Numbered from the stretch's first letter, positions 8,404-18,509 are shown. The stretch: 64,000 nt of DNA from CAZAKO01 sp964546145 (GCA_964546145.1 CAZJIU010000001.1:39460-103459); one strand, 5' to 3'. Notes: generated by a model not told the origin, from the letters alone. Made by a program: numbers and translations.

Positions 8404-9119
8404 TACTGAAGTCCTTTCTTTAGGAGCATGCGGGCAATTTCCAGATCTGCTGAAGTCGTTATTTTCAGATTAAGATAACTTCCCTCTACGATGCAAATAC
8501 GCCCACCATATTTTTCTAATAGATTGGCATCGTCGGTCACGGTATTGTCCCAATCTCCTTCCAAAGCCTGAGAATAAGCCCTTAAGATAGTGTCCTTCGG
8601 GAAGGTTTGAGGAGTCTGGGCATGCCAGACATTTTGACGATCCAGGGTCCTGACAATTTGCTGATTCTGAACCTCTTTTAAAGTGTCTACCGATGGAACT
8701 GCGACAATTGCTCCATCGTACTCCTGGCAACATTCAATTGTCTTGCGAATCAGGTCGGGCTCAATGAATGGTCGTACACTGTCATGAATACAAACGATTT
8801 CCGTTTCCGGTTGCAGTGCCCGGAGTGCATTATAAACCGTATCCTGACGCCGCGCACCACCTGAAGTGATCTTGATCCTGGTGTTTGTTTCTTTGGGTAT
8901 TGAATCAGATAGATACTGGGATTCCCGGTATTGTTGGGCTACCGCAATGATTATTTCCGAGATGGTTGAGACGGCTAAAATTTTTTGGATGGAGTGATAT
9001 AGAACAGTATGTTCGTCAAGTTTAAGAAACTGCTTCGGAACGGCTGAATTTAAGCGGGTACCGCTACCAGCTGCGACAATCACTGCACTGATATTTTTCA
9101 GCATCTTTAACTTGATCAC
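8403..9119 (-). CDS. ispD: 2-C-methyl-D-erythritol 4-phosphate cytidylyltransferase
   Basis: IspD transfers CMP to methylerythritol phosphate. The CTP-binding signature AAGSGTRL followed by PKQFL is near the N-terminus. VCIHDSVRPF and the C-terminal TTSADLEIAR are also typical. I used the GTG at 9119, which overlaps the end of queA by 4 bases and gives 238 residues. An ATG at 9104 would give a protein 5 residues shorter and is equally plausible. The gene directly precedes ispF. Confidence 0.96.
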   Translation of the reverse strand: MIKLKMLKNISAVIVAAGSGTRLNSAVPKQFLKLDEHTVLYHSIQKILAVSTISEIIIAVAQQYRESQYLSDSIPKETNTRIKITSGGARRQDTVYNALRALQPETEIVCIHDSVRPFIEPDLIRKTIECCQEYDGAIVAVPSVDTLKEVQNQQIVRTLDRQNVWHAQTPQTFPKDTILRAYSQALEGDWDNTVTDDANLLEKYGGRICIVEGSYLNLKITTSADLEIARMLLKKGLQ

Positions 9120-10150
9120 AATATTAGCATTGCATCGCCGTAGCTGAAGAACCGGTATTTTTTCTTGATTGCCTCATGATAGGCCCTGAGGACCAGCTCC
9201 AGTCCGGCGAAAGCCGCAACCTGCATAATGAGAGTTGATTTAGGCTGGTGAAAATTAGTTATAAGGGCATTGACCATTTTAAAATCATAGGTGGGATGGA
9301 TGAATTTGTCAGTCCAACCTTTGCGTGGGCTGACTTGAAAGCCGGAGACGGTAACCGTTTCCAGGGTTCGGACAACTGAGGTGCCAACTGCGATTACCCG
9401 TTTGCCCCGTGCTTTGGTTTCGTTGATAGCAATCGCAGTGTCAGCGGATACTTCAAAATATTCCGAATCCATACGATGGCGAGAAAGATCCTCCACCGTC
9501 ACAGGTCGGAAAGTTCCCAAACCAATATGGAGGACGATGGGATAAATTTTGACTCCTTTGTCCTTGATTTTGGCGATTAGTTCTTCAGTGAAGTGAAGCC
9601 CGGCAGTTGGCGCGGCAACGGCGCCACGGCGCCGAGCATAGACGGTCTGATACCTGATTTTATCCTCGGGAATGGGATCACGATCAATATAAGGTGGCAG
9701 GGGAGACTGACCAATTTTATCAATTAAGGCGTATAACTCGTTTTGGGCAATACTATTAAACCGCACAACCCGACCGCCTGAAACGGTGTTGTCTATTACA
9801 TCGCATTGAACCCCTTCAGCAATGGTCAGCTTATTACCGATACGCACTTTGCGAGCGGGTTTAACCATTACTTCCCAGAGATTGTTTTCCAGCTCCCGTA
9901 AGAGGAAAACCTCAACCTGGGCCTCGGTGCGGTCCTTGACCGCCAAGAGTCGGGCGGGATATACCATGGTCTCGTTGACGATTAGCAGGTCACCGCTGTT
10001 AAGATAGTTGGTTAGATCATAGAAATGTTTGTGCTCGATGCTTTTATTTTTGCGGTTGATAACCAATAATCGAGAATGGTCACGCTTTTCTATCGGATAT
10101 TTTGCAATCAGTTCTTCGGGTAAATCATAATCAAAATCGGAAAGTCTCAT
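9116..10150 (-). CDS. queA: S-adenosylmethionine:tRNA ribosyltransferase-isomerase
   Basis: QueA transfers the ribosyl part of S-adenosylmethionine to 7-aminomethyl-7-deazaguanine in tRNA, making epoxyqueuosine. The protein begins MRLSDFDYDLPEELIAKYP, a textbook QueA start. It also shows GAVAAPTAGLHFTEEL and TNFHQPKSTL. I chose the ATG at 10150 (344 residues), preceded by an AAGGAGGAA ribosome site. A longer start at 10171 lies inside ruvB and is unlikely. No other queuosine genes are seen in the window. Confidence 0.96.
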   Translation of the reverse strand: MRLSDFDYDLPEELIAKYPIEKRDHSRLLVINRKNKSIEHKHFYDLTNYLNSGDLLIVNETMVYPARLLAVKDRTEAQVEVFLLRELENNLWEVMVKPARKVRIGNKLTIAEGVQCDVIDNTVSGGRVVRFNSIAQNELYALIDKIGQSPLPPYIDRDPIPEDKIRYQTVYARRRGAVAAPTAGLHFTEELIAKIKDKGVKIYPIVLHIGLGTFRPVTVEDLSRHRMDSEYFEVSADTAIAINETKARGKRVIAVGTSVVRTLETVTVSGFQVSPRKGWTDKFIHPTYDFKMVNALITNFHQPKSTLIMQVAAFAGLELVLRAYHEAIKKKYRFFSYGDAMLIL

Positions 10151-10163
10151 GAAAGTTCCTCCT

Positions 10164-11183
10164 TTATTCAAACAATGATTGTTGTTCGGATGTCAACTTC
10201 AGTCCGAAATATTTAAAGGTTTCTCGGGTCGCCAGCCGCCCTCGGGCAGTGCGTTGCAATAGACCATTTTGAATCAGGAATGGTTCATAGACGTCTTCAA
10301 TAGTCTCGGGGTCCTCGCCAACAGCTACCGCCAGGCTATTCAGACCCACTGGTCCACCGGCGAATTTCTCGACAATTGTGGTCAGGATAGTACGGTCCAT
10401 GCTGTCAAGGCCGCGCTCATCAATATCCAGCAATTGGAGAGACTGTTCAGCAACGGATTTATTAATTTTGCCCTTGCCTTTAATCTGAGCGTAATCGCGG
10501 GCACGCCGGAGGATTCGATTGGCGATCCGGGGCGTACCTCTGGCACGTCGGGCAATTTCGGTTGCCCCTGCCGGTTCAATATTAATATTAAGGATCCGGG
10601 CTGAACGATTGATAATGTTAAACAGATCATCGCTGGTATAGTAATCCAATCGCAAAACGACCCCGAAACGATCACGCATCGGCGAGGTGAGATGTCCCAG
10701 GCGGGTCGTGGCGCCAATTAGGGTAAACGGTTCTAAATTTAGCTGAATGTTACGCGCACTGGGACCTTTGTCAATCACGATGGCAATCGTATAGTCCTCC
10801 ATGGCAGAATAAAGGTATTCTTCCACAACATTGTTTAAGCGGTGAATTTCATCAATGAAGAATACATCACCACGGGACAGGTTAGTTAGCATCCCGGCCA
10901 GATCACCAGCCCGTTCGATCACTGGTCCGGAGGTTGTGTGGATATTGACGTTGAGCTCGCGTGATACAATGTGGGCTAAAGTAGTTTTACCTAATCCGGG
11001 AGGACCAAATAGTAGAACATGGTCAAGGGCTTCGCCGCGTTCCTTGGCAGCTGAAATGTAGAGTTTCAGGTTCTCAACAACTTTGGTCTGACCGACAAAT
11101 TCTGAAAAAGCAGATGGACGAACACTTTGTTCGACCTCGACATCTTCTGATAATTTGTGGGGGTCGGTGTATTCAGAGTGCAA
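10164..11183 (-). CDS. ruvB: Holliday junction branch-migration helicase RuvB
   Basis: RuvB is the AAA+ motor that drives branch migration with RuvA. The 339-residue length is standard. It has [11 protein letters not shown] at the N-terminus, Walker [10 protein letters not shown], Walker B DEIH, and sensor motif ATTRLG. The C-terminal winged-helix part contains [14 protein letters not shown], close to the usual GR.AT..AY.HLG. The frame opens with TTG at 11183, and no strong ribosome site is visible. ruvA and ruvC are not in this window. It is the first gene of the long housekeeping run. Confidence 0.96.
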   Translation of the reverse strand: MHSEYTDPHKLSEDVEVEQSVRPSAFSEFVGQTKVVENLKLYISAAKERGEALDHVLLFGPPGLGKTTLAHIVSRELNVNIHTTSGPVIERAGDLAGMLTNLSRGDVFFIDEIHRLNNVVEEYLYSAMEDYTIAIVIDKGPSARNIQLNLEPFTLIGATTRLGHLTSPMRDRFGVVLRLDYYTSDDLFNIINRSARILNINIEPAGATEIARRARGTPRIANRILRRARDYAQIKGKGKINKSVAEQSLQLLDIDERGLDSMDRTILTTIVEKFAGGPVGLNSLAVAVGEDPETIEDVYEPFLIQNGLLQRTARGRLATRETFKYFGLKLTSEQQSLFE

Positions 11184-11430
11184 GGGACCTAGTAAAATTA
11201 TGTAGTTGAAGGAGATTAGATAATTGCTCTAATAGGACAGAAGAATGGATCGGATTGTAATGTTGTTGGCGGTCGTTTTTTAACGACAGATTTAGCAATG
11301 TGACAGCATCCATTAAAATATTAATATCATAGAACCGGCTTGAAATTTACGAAATAAACTGCCCTAAATCAATGAATTTCAGATATATCCATCTGTGCAT
11401 CGCAAAGGATGCCAGCTTATTATTTATATT
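11184..11430. other. Spacer between purA and ruvB
   Basis: This 247-base AT-rich stretch has no credible gene. It must hold the promoter for the ruvB-led run, because no other gap of this size precedes it. I could not settle on a clear minus 35/minus 10 pair. An AACGACCGCC-like segment lies near 11270-11285, but no stable terminator hairpin with a T-run was found. Confidence 0.4.
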
Positions 11431-12687
11431 TCAGGATTCCAAGCAAATGAGTTGACGCCGGTCTTTCCCGATTGATACATAAGTGATTGGAATCTCCAAC
11501 AATTCTTCGATTTTTCTTAAGTATTGTTGGGCTGCCTTGGGTAGGTCGGAGAATCGGTGGGCATGAGAAGTTGTCTGCTGCCAACCAGGAAGGCTGATGT
11601 AATGGAGTTCTGCGGATTGTAGATCGATTTCCGGGAAGCTGCCGTTCTCGTAATGAGTGCAAATTTGAATTTGGTCAAGTTGGTCCAGGATATCGAGTTT
11701 GGTGATGACAGCAGCATTAAAGCCATTTATTCGAGCGGAATATTTCCCAAGTGCGACGTCGAACCAGCCACAGCGTCGCTTCCGGTGGGTCGTGGCGCCG
11801 AACTCCTTACCGGTTTGCTGAAGATAATCCCCTATGGCGTTGAGCTGTTCGGTAGGAAATGGCCCAGCGCCAACGCGGGTCGTATAGCTTTTATAGACGC
11901 CGATGATATTGTCTATCGCTTTGGGTCCTATTCCCAATCCGGTGCAGATACTTCCAGCGATCGTATTGGAAGATGTGACGTAAGGATATGAGCCAAAATC
12001 TATATCCAGCAGAGTACCCTGGGCACCTTCAACGAGGATATTTTTTCCTGCGCCAATGTAATTATTCAATAGAGTCGAGGTGTCGGTAGTATAAGGAATG
12101 ATTGCAGTAGAAGCGGTGTAAAATTGATCGAAAGAACGTAACAAAGATCGAATTTCCTCCTCAGTTGCCAGATTATTGCGCCGGAGCTGTTCCATTTTTT
12201 CATTCACTTTTTGCTGGACAGCGTTAATATCTCTCAGTTCTCGAACTTGGATACCACAGCGGCTTGCCTTATCGGCATAGCAGGGACCAATACCGCGTTT
12301 GGTTGTGCCAATAGCAGCCGATCCCAGTGCCAATTCTGTTTTGGCATCCAGATGTTTATGAATCGGGGTAACAATTTGAGCCTGCAGAGAGATATGCACC
12401 CGCTCATCTATCTGGAATCCCTGATTTTGCAGATTGTTCATTTCCCGCCACAATTCCGGCGGATCAATTACCATCCCATTTCCCAGGACGCACTCGACTT
12501 TTTCATGCAGTATCCCGCTGGGTAGTTGATGAAGTATGGTCTCCTTGCCGTTGACATACAGAGTATGACCAGCATTAGCACCGCCTTGAAAACGGGCTAC
12601 AACATCGGCATGTTCGCAGAGGCTGTCAACAATTTTCCCTTTCCCTTCGTCTCCCCATTGAGCTCCTAATACTGCTGTGACTGGCAT
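11431..12687 (-). CDS. purA: Adenylosuccinate synthetase
   Basis: PurA joins IMP and aspartate using GTP in the first committed step to AMP. The 418-residue protein starts with VLGAQWGDEGKGKIVD, the GTP-binding P-loop of this family. It also shows GGANAGHT, IGTTKRGIGP, and TTHRKRRCGWFD near the C-terminal third. The start ATG at 12687 follows a GGAGGAA ribosome site. It stands alone between the secDF terminator and a 247-base spacer before ruvB. Confidence 0.97.
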   Translation of the reverse strand: MPVTAVLGAQWGDEGKGKIVDSLCEHADVVARFQGGANAGHTLYVNGKETILHQLPSGILHEKVECVLGNGMVIDPPELWREMNNLQNQGFQIDERVHISLQAQIVTPIHKHLDAKTELALGSAAIGTTKRGIGPCYADKASRCGIQVRELRDINAVQQKVNEKMEQLRRNNLATEEEIRSLLRSFDQFYTASTAIIPYTTDTSTLLNNYIGAGKNILVEGAQGTLLDIDFGSYPYVTSSNTIAGSICTGLGIGPKAIDNIIGVYKSYTTRVGAGPFPTEQLNAIGDYLQQTGKEFGATTHRKRRCGWFDVALGKYSARINGFNAAVITKLDILDQLDQIQICTHYENGSFPEIDLQSAELHYISLPGWQQTTSHAHRFSDLPKAAQQYLRKIEELLEIPITYVSIGKDRRQLICLES

Positions 12688-12707
12688 CTAATTCCTCCAA
12701 AACTTAA

Positions 12708-12729
12708 AATGCTCCCCAAAGGGAGCATT
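12708..12729 (-). terminator. Rho-independent terminator after secF
   Basis: A perfect 9-bp inverted repeat, AATGCTCCC and GGGAGCATT, surrounds a four-base loop. On the minus strand it is followed by TTAAGTTTT. It lies 29 bases past the secF stop, so it ends the secDF transcript, and it sits just upstream of purA. Confidence 0.8.
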
Positions 12730-12758
12730 CGTTTAATACTATCTATTTACTAAAATGC

Positions 12759-13652
12759 TTATTGTTTTTTGGCATGTCTTGTACTTTGCAAGCTGATGAC
12801 AATTGGTCCGGCAATATAGATCGAGGAATAGGTCCCAACAATTACCCCGATCATCATTGCAATTGCGAAAACCTGGATCTCTCCAGAGGTAAAAGAAAGA
12901 ACAAGGACTACGATGAAAGTTGTGAATGCGGTAATAATCGTCCGGCTTAAGGTCTCGTTGATGCTGCGGTTTACAATGGTTGTAATATTCTCAGAGCGCA
13001 TAATCTTCATGTTTTCTCGGACACGATCATAGATAACAATAGTATCGTTTAGCGAATAACCGACGATTGTCAGAAAAGCTGCAATGGTAGTGAGTGAGAT
13101 TTCCAGGTGGGTGATTGAAAAAACTCCCAGGGTAAAGAGCACATCGTGGATTAATGCCACGACGGCACCAATTGCGAAACGAAACTGGAAACGGATAGAA
13201 ATATAAATTCCGATTACCACTAAAGCCCAGATGATTGCCCAAACTGTCGCCGTGCGCAGTTCTTTACCAATCTTAGGGCCAACCTGCTCGGTACGGCGGA
13301 TCTCATATGTGGTCTCTTTCAGGGTATTCAATCCGGTACTGATTTGAGCAGGAATATTTTCCGTCGAATTATCCTGAGCTATCCGGATGATATATTCATT
13401 CATACCGACCGACTTCTGAATCATACTGTTTTCCAGATTTACAGTTGCTAGGGCATTGCGGATTTCGGCAGTGGTAACATTGTGGTCGAATTGGACCTGA
13501 ATTAAAGTACCTCCGGTAAAATCTATTCCATAATTTAGGCCTCGGAAAAAGACCATAGAGATTATGCCAATTAAAATGCAGATGGTTGAAATGGAGATAG
13601 CCATTTTGATGTATTTGACAAACTGGATGTTGGTTTCTTTAAAGATTTTCAT
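12759..13652 (-). CDS. secF: Protein translocase subunit SecF
   Basis: SecF works with SecD to pull exported proteins through SecYEG using the proton gradient. The 297-residue protein has one N-terminal membrane segment, the D1-type motif GIDFTGGTLIQVQF, a short periplasmic domain, and five further membrane segments. The last block contains the family pattern GYSLNDTIVIYDRVREN and ends with a short basic tail. It lies 18 bases after secD in the same transcript and ends in a clear hairpin terminator. Confidence 0.97.
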   Translation of the reverse strand: MKIFKETNIQFVKYIKMAISISTICILIGIISMVFFRGLNYGIDFTGGTLIQVQFDHNVTTAEIRNALATVNLENSMIQKSVGMNEYIIRIAQDNSTENIPAQISTGLNTLKETTYEIRRTEQVGPKIGKELRTATVWAIIWALVVIGIYISIRFQFRFAIGAVVALIHDVLFTLGVFSITHLEISLTTIAAFLTIVGYSLNDTIVIYDRVRENMKIMRSENITTIVNRSINETLSRTIITAFTTFIVVLVLSFTSGEIQVFAIAMMIGVIVGTYSSIYIAGPIVISLQSTRHAKKQ

Positions 13653-13670
13653 TGTGGATAGTCCTGAAAT

Positions 13671-15587
13671 TTAGATACTCAATGATTGTAATATTTTGTG
13701 TTCGGTGCGGTAGTTAAAGATAGTTCGAGTTACGAAGACTGCAGTGAACATGCTTGAGAGAATACCCCAGAAAAGGGTTATAGCAAAACCCTTGACCGGT
13801 CCAGTGCCGAATTGCATTAGGATTAGCGCTGTCAGCATGGTAGTCACGTTAGAGTCTAAAATTGTTCGAAACGCCCTGCTATAGCCGGCGTCTATTGCTG
13901 CCCGGACGGTCTTGCCTTTTGTCAGTTCGTCCCGAATGCGTTCAAAAACAAGTACATTAGCATCAACAGCCATACCAATAGTGAGTATCAGACCAGCGAT
14001 TCCGGGCAGGGTCAGGGTGGCACCTAAGGTGGCCAGGATAGCCATAACGAAGACGATATTCAACAGCACAGCCATATCGGCTAATAAGCCCGCACCTTTA
14101 TAGTAAATTATCATGAATATGATTACCGCGATAAAAGCGATGATTCCCAGCCGGACACTGGAAGTGATCGAGTCGCGACCCAATGAAGGTCCGATTGTTC
14201 GCTCCTCGATAATATCCACCGGCGCAGGCAAAGCGCCAGCCCGTAAGACGATGGCAATATTTTTAGCCTCATCCATATTATCTAAACCCTCGATGTAAGC
14301 CTGTCCATTAGGGATTTTAACCCGAATTGAGGGTGACATATAGACCTTGTCATCAAGTACAATTGCCAGGAATTTACCAATATTGGAGCCGGTCAGACGC
14401 GAAAAGATTTTTGCACCTTCATTGTTCATGCTGAGATTGACGATTGGCTGGCCTGCGGCGTTTGTCTGGGTGCTGCCGTAGCGGGCATCGGCTTTGGTAA
14501 TGTATTTACCCTGTATGCCAGCTTCCCGATTCAGATGGTATAAAAGATAATAATTTTCGGTCTTACCATCGGGAGTGGTAACCCTTTCGGGTTTGGCTGA
14601 CCAGAGAAATTTAGAGTCGTAGGGGATTAGTTTCTGAACCCCGGGATTGTTGAGAATTTTTTTAACGGCATAAACATTGCGCTCCGGTACGCCAATGAAG
14701 TTATGGACATTGCGCAGTAATGAAGAAAAAGGTTTTTCGGAGAAGAGCCGTTCATCCACTAACAGGGTGGTATCAGCAGGAGTACTCTCAAGACCAGTTT
14801 CGGCTTCGGTGATACCTAATAATTCATTGACACTGACGGCTTTATCCTTAGATTCTTTTAAGGTTACCAAGGTGTCTTCGGGGACGGGTTTGGTGTCTTT
14901 GGTGGCGAGCTGCCGGCCAGTTTTTAAGTAATTATCAACCGCAGCAATAAAAGACTGGGTTACCTGAGCGTCCTTTAGGAGAATGAATTCCAACAGGGCG
15001 GTACTCTGAATTAAATTGCGGGCTTGCGCCGGATCTTTGATACCTGCCAGTTCAACAATAATGCGGTATTGACCGGCTTTCTGAATGGTCGGTTCGGAAA
15101 CGCCAAATTGGTCAACGCGGTTGCGAATAATCTGCAGTGCTCGTTGGACAGCGTCTTTCGCTTCATCACGAAGATAGGCAATGATTTCATCATTCTTGAA
15201 TTTATTCAGTCCGGAGAAATGCCGGACTAATCTAAAATCTTCGGCTGCTACCTTGCGACTGAGAATATTAAAAAAATCTTCATCGGTAGACTTATACTCG
15301 TTCCCAGCTGCCTCCAGGATTGAGTTTAATTGAGGGGTAGGATTAGAAGCGAGAGTCTCAACCAGTTTGGGCAGATTGAGTTCCAGAACCACATGAACTC
15401 CACCTTGCAGATCCAGCCCCAAGCGGACAATCCGATTTTCGTATTGGTCAAGACTACCATCGGTGCGCATTTCCTCGACTTTTTCTGGGGGAAAAGTGTG
15501 GTAGGCGATCGTCCAGTACACCATGTAGGCAGCCAGGGTCAATGTAATAGCAATAATTATGAACCGAATGTTTGTCTTTTTAAACAT
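13671..15587 (-). CDS. secD: Protein translocase subunit SecD
   Basis: SecD is the larger partner of SecF. The 638-residue protein has an N-terminal membrane segment, then GLDLQGGVHVVLEL (D1 motif, about residues 57-70). A large periplasmic region follows, and then five membrane segments containing GMAVDANVLVFERIRDEL. The periplasmic region is somewhat longer than in E. coli SecD around residues 215-360, an insertion I do not recognise. It is separate from secF, not fused. Confidence 0.96.
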   Translation of the reverse strand: MFKKTNIRFIIIAITLTLAAYMVYWTIAYHTFPPEKVEEMRTDGSLDQYENRIVRLGLDLQGGVHVVLELNLPKLVETLASNPTPQLNSILEAAGNEYKSTDEDFFNILSRKVAAEDFRLVRHFSGLNKFKNDEIIAYLRDEAKDAVQRALQIIRNRVDQFGVSEPTIQKAGQYRIIVELAGIKDPAQARNLIQSTALLEFILLKDAQVTQSFIAAVDNYLKTGRQLATKDTKPVPEDTLVTLKESKDKAVSVNELLGITEAETGLESTPADTTLLVDERLFSEKPFSSLLRNVHNFIGVPERNVYAVKKILNNPGVQKLIPYDSKFLWSAKPERVTTPDGKTENYYLLYHLNREAGIQGKYITKADARYGSTQTNAAGQPIVNLSMNNEGAKIFSRLTGSNIGKFLAIVLDDKVYMSPSIRVKIPNGQAYIEGLDNMDEAKNIAIVLRAGALPAPVDIIEERTIGPSLGRDSITSSVRLGIIAFIAVIIFMIIYYKGAGLLADMAVLLNIVFVMAILATLGATLTLPGIAGLILTIGMAVDANVLVFERIRDELTKGKTVRAAIDAGYSRAFRTILDSNVTTMLTALILMQFGTGPVKGFAITLFWGILSSMFTAVFVTRTIFNYRTEHKILQSLSI

Positions 15588-15716
15588 CTATAGGCACCTC
15601 TGTAAAAGCAATTTTCAGTATCGTAAAAAGCGGTTGAATTTAACTGAGAGCCGGTCTAATGTCAACCAAAAAGCCATGCCCTGGAAGAAAAGTAAATTGA
15701 GACAAGAACGATGCTA

Positions 15717-17171
15717 TTATTCGATAGCCAGATAAATGCGGGAGATCTCTTGGTTGTTTTTGACTACGACGATAGGATAAATTTTTCCTTCATTATTTAT
15801 CGAGTATTTCTTCCATTGCAGAGTGCTGACATCAACGAGATAGTGGCGATCCTCACCGATGTTGATTTCGACTGGAGGGACAAAGCCTTTTAAGTTGACT
15901 TTGTATGAATTCGTTCCCATTTTTTCGTGCAGGACATTCAGGATTTTAATCTGATCGGTGCGTTTGACCGAGACTGTTTCGCCGTCCATAAAGGCGCGCT
16001 TCACGCCGTTGACTTCTATTAAATAGGTAAACAATTTGGCATCAATTTCTTCGATGTTGAGGATGACCTCGCCAATCTCTCGGCTGTCTTTGCGGACGAT
16101 GATTTTAGTGGGTTGGGAAATAATAAAACCTTTCTGGAAATCCTGGTCGCTACCAATTCCAAGAATATCGCAGCTCAGACCGCGATTATAATTGGATTCG
16201 ATGTGTGTGATTGTTACAATGTCTCCTTTGAAAATTGGTATAGTGTTCTGATCTTCGGCGACTATCGGCAGTGTATTGTTGACCGAAATCAGCAGGTAGA
16301 TCAATCGTGGTGGTTCATAGATAATTGCGGGATGTTCCGGCTCAACCTCAAATAGTTCTAAAAATTCATTAATTGCGTAGTTATGGTAGCGGATTTTAAG
16401 TTCCAGCTCGTTGAGGTCTTTGGAGGTCTCAATCCCGAATGCAGGTATTCCAAATTGAGTGAGTGCAAAATAGGTGGCCGATTTTTTCATTTCCGGAAAT
16501 TTTGTCTGGGGATTGAAAGTATTAGTATTCATGAAATGCAGGTAATGGTCAGGATTGTCGATCCTTTGATTCACTTTCTCCAGGACTTTGCGGGCCAAGG
16601 CTTCAAGTTGGATGGTGTCTTTAGCAGTGACGTAGGCTGCTGCGTCGGCAATTATGGACTGTCCAAAGCGATATGGATTGCGATCTTCACTGATATAGGT
16701 ATCACTGAAGAAGCCGTAGCCGTCGTGTAAGTTGAGAAAGAGATCGGATTCGGCCATCAGGGATTTGATAATTTCGACAATCTGATCGTCAATACTGGTG
16801 TAATTTTGGCTGCTGAAACGGCGGTTCATATCGCCGTTTATACCCCGTTGGTTATTAATGATCGAGTGAAAGTTTGCCCGGGGGATAACAATCAGGTTGC
16901 CACGCTCCAGAACCAGGTTGGGGTAGAGGTCGGCGGACATGAAGCCCCCTGGTTCATCACCCTGAATGCCGCCCAAAATAAAAACAGTATTCCCGTCAGT
17001 TCGACCATAGAGCCGATAGACGTTCAATTGATTGGGTGTGTTCTCGAAGTAGGTCAGGCATTCGGTATAGGGTCTGGTTTTATTTGGAGCGGCCAATAAT
17101 GCCGGAATTGGGATTATTACCAATAATAAACAGATCAATCGAGAAGTTATTTTCAATTTACCTAACTGCAT
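15717..17171 (-). CDS. M99-family (Csd4/Pgp1-like) peptidoglycan carboxypeptidase, secreted
   Basis: The N-terminus is a signal peptide (hydrophobic residues about 12-28). The catalytic domain carries GGIQGDEPGG with Gln70 and Glu73, and LNLHDGYGFF with His149. This Gln/Glu/His set matches the zinc ligands reported for Helicobacter Csd4, an enzyme that trims tripeptide stems of peptidoglycan. A conserved FGIETSK supplies a likely catalytic glutamate. The C-terminal 200 residues look beta-rich, as in Csd4. I chose the ATG at 17171 (484 residues) because it gives the signal peptide. The longer frame start at 17363 lies inside the upstream gene. The gene overlaps the YkuD-family gene by 14 bases, so the two are probably co-translated. 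The M99 call is by motif recognition. Confidence 0.75.
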   Translation of the reverse strand: MQLGKLKITSRLICLLLVIIPIPALLAAPNKTRPYTECLTYFENTPNQLNVYRLYGRTDGNTVFILGGIQGDEPGGFMSADLYPNLVLERGNLIVIPRANFHSIINNQRGINGDMNRRFSSQNYTSIDDQIVEIIKSLMAESDLFLNLHDGYGFFSDTYISEDRNPYRFGQSIIADAAAYVTAKDTIQLEALARKVLEKVNQRIDNPDHYLHFMNTNTFNPQTKFPEMKKSATYFALTQFGIPAFGIETSKDLNELELKIRYHNYAINEFLELFEVEPEHPAIIYEPPRLIYLLISVNNTLPIVAEDQNTIPIFKGDIVTITHIESNYNRGLSCDILGIGSDQDFQKGFIISQPTKIIVRKDSREIGEVILNIEEIDAKLFTYLIEVNGVKRAFMDGETVSVKRTDQIKILNVLHEKMGTNSYKVNLKGFVPPVEINIGEDRHYLVDVSTLQWKKYSINNEGKIYPIVVVKNNQEISRIYLAIE

Positions 17172-18441
17172 CCCACGTTTCTTTTTGGATTTTAAATGAT
17201 TTTGGGTCCTTTGGATGACCGTTGAGAAGCAATGTTTTTTTGCCGTGGTCGTGATAATTAGTAGCGGTATAATCCTGTGTGAATGTGACAAGCCATTCAA
17301 GCGGCTTGGAACTGCTAATATTGATGTCAAAGATTTTGACCTCGATCTCTGGGGTCTTATCAAAAATGTTTTTCTTGTACTGGTAATAATCGGCTAAGCG
17401 CGCGTGATCCGGGGCTGAAAAGGTGGAGTCGTAATGCAGGATGAACCGGTCAATATCGCCGGTTTCCCAATCCCTTTTCCAGGAGTCCAGAAATGCTCTG
17501 ATGCTAGTTTCGACCGAGTAGCGGGGGGTGGCAACAGTGAAATTTTCAGTCGCAATTTTCCAGGTAGAGTCCGTCCAAATAAAAATCAACTGCTTAGTAC
17601 CCTCAGTGTAAAAAACGGGACAGAGATAATTTTGCTGAAAGTTGACATGGGCTTCGGAATCCGACTGCATCAGCCAGATTTTTTCAGCCCCGATCTTTTT
17701 CCAGGTGTAAGAGTTATCCAATTGTTTTTTATATCGTAGATAGTCAATCAATCGCTGCCATGATTGGGTTGTAAATTGAGTTGCATAGAGGCTGGCATAA
17801 GTTTCCGAATTACCCCCCTCCCAGGCTTTTAACCAGCGGTGAAAAAGCGAGTCAATCGTGCCAAACTTTTCTTTGTCGGCGCGGCAATCTTGGTGATTCA
17901 AACTGTCAACAATAATTACTTGAGTACTATGTAGCTGTATGTATTGACTTAGCCGGAGTAAACTACCGTTTTCAAGAGAAATGCAGCCTTTGGTCTGGCG
18001 GTCAGTAATCTCTTCGTCTCGGCCATGAATCCAGATGTTAGATCCGTTTCTTCCCTTTAATCTGTCGATGAAATTCGGATAATTCAGAGTGAAGGCCATG
18101 GGACCGTACTTAGTGCTCAGTTGTTGACCCTGAATCATGGAGCTGATTTCATAGATACCCTCGGGAGTCTTAAAATCCCCCTCCTTCTCTTTATCTCCAT
18201 CTAGCTTGCCGGTAGTTATTCGGAAGGTATCAAGCACCTGAATCGTTCCCGGAGAGTTGCTGTTGAGGACGAATAAGGTCTGGCTTGCCTTGTCGACCAG
18301 GAAGACATCGTCGGTAGAATCAGCGGAGAGGTTGGCAAAATAGTAGCTCAGTTGACCGGCGACGAGTAACTGGAAGATGCCGAAATATATTAACAATATT
18401 GTTAGCACTATTGCGGGTCTTGTTTTCTTTTGCTGATGCAT
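17158..18441 (-). CDS. YkuD-domain L,D-transpeptidase/carboxypeptidase with two NTF2-like domains (Csd6/Pgp2-like)
   Basis: This 427-residue protein has one N-terminal membrane segment (about residues 10-35). A YkuD domain follows (about 45-180), with IHGRDEE and KGCISLEN giving the catalytic His139 and Cys153. After it come two similar NTF2-like regions, about 195-305 and 315-427, each opening with a helix that contains a W-K-(A/R)-W-E-x-G pattern. Helicobacter Csd6 and Campylobacter Pgp2 combine the same YkuD and NTF2 parts and act as L,D-carboxypeptidases on peptidoglycan stems. Those proteins control helical shape together with Csd4/Pgp1, and a Csd4-like gene is the next gene here. The second NTF2-like domain is an extension of the usual layout. 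Whether it acts as transpeptidase or carboxypeptidase cannot be read from the motif. Confidence 0.75.
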   Translation of the reverse strand: MHQQKKTRPAIVLTILLIYFGIFQLLVAGQLSYYFANLSADSTDDVFLVDKASQTLFVLNSNSPGTIQVLDTFRITTGKLDGDKEKEGDFKTPEGIYEISSMIQGQQLSTKYGPMAFTLNYPNFIDRLKGRNGSNIWIHGRDEEITDRQTKGCISLENGSLLRLSQYIQLHSTQVIIVDSLNHQDCRADKEKFGTIDSLFHRWLKAWEGGNSETYASLYATQFTTQSWQRLIDYLRYKKQLDNSYTWKKIGAEKIWLMQSDSEAHVNFQQNYLCPVFYTEGTKQLIFIWTDSTWKIATENFTVATPRYSVETSIRAFLDSWKRDWETGDIDRFILHYDSTFSAPDHARLADYYQYKKNIFDKTPEIEVKIFDINISSSKPLEWLVTFTQDYTATNYHDHGKKTLLLNGHPKDPKSFKIQKETWDAVR

Positions 18442-18509
18442 TACACGTTGATTGTTAGTCCGGGGTGAAATTAAGTATTTATAAAAAAATTTGAAAGGAT
18501 TACTCGATG

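Noticed and set aside
17172..17363. Longer start of the M99-family gene
   Set aside because: It would lie inside the YkuD gene and hide the signal peptide that begins at 17171.
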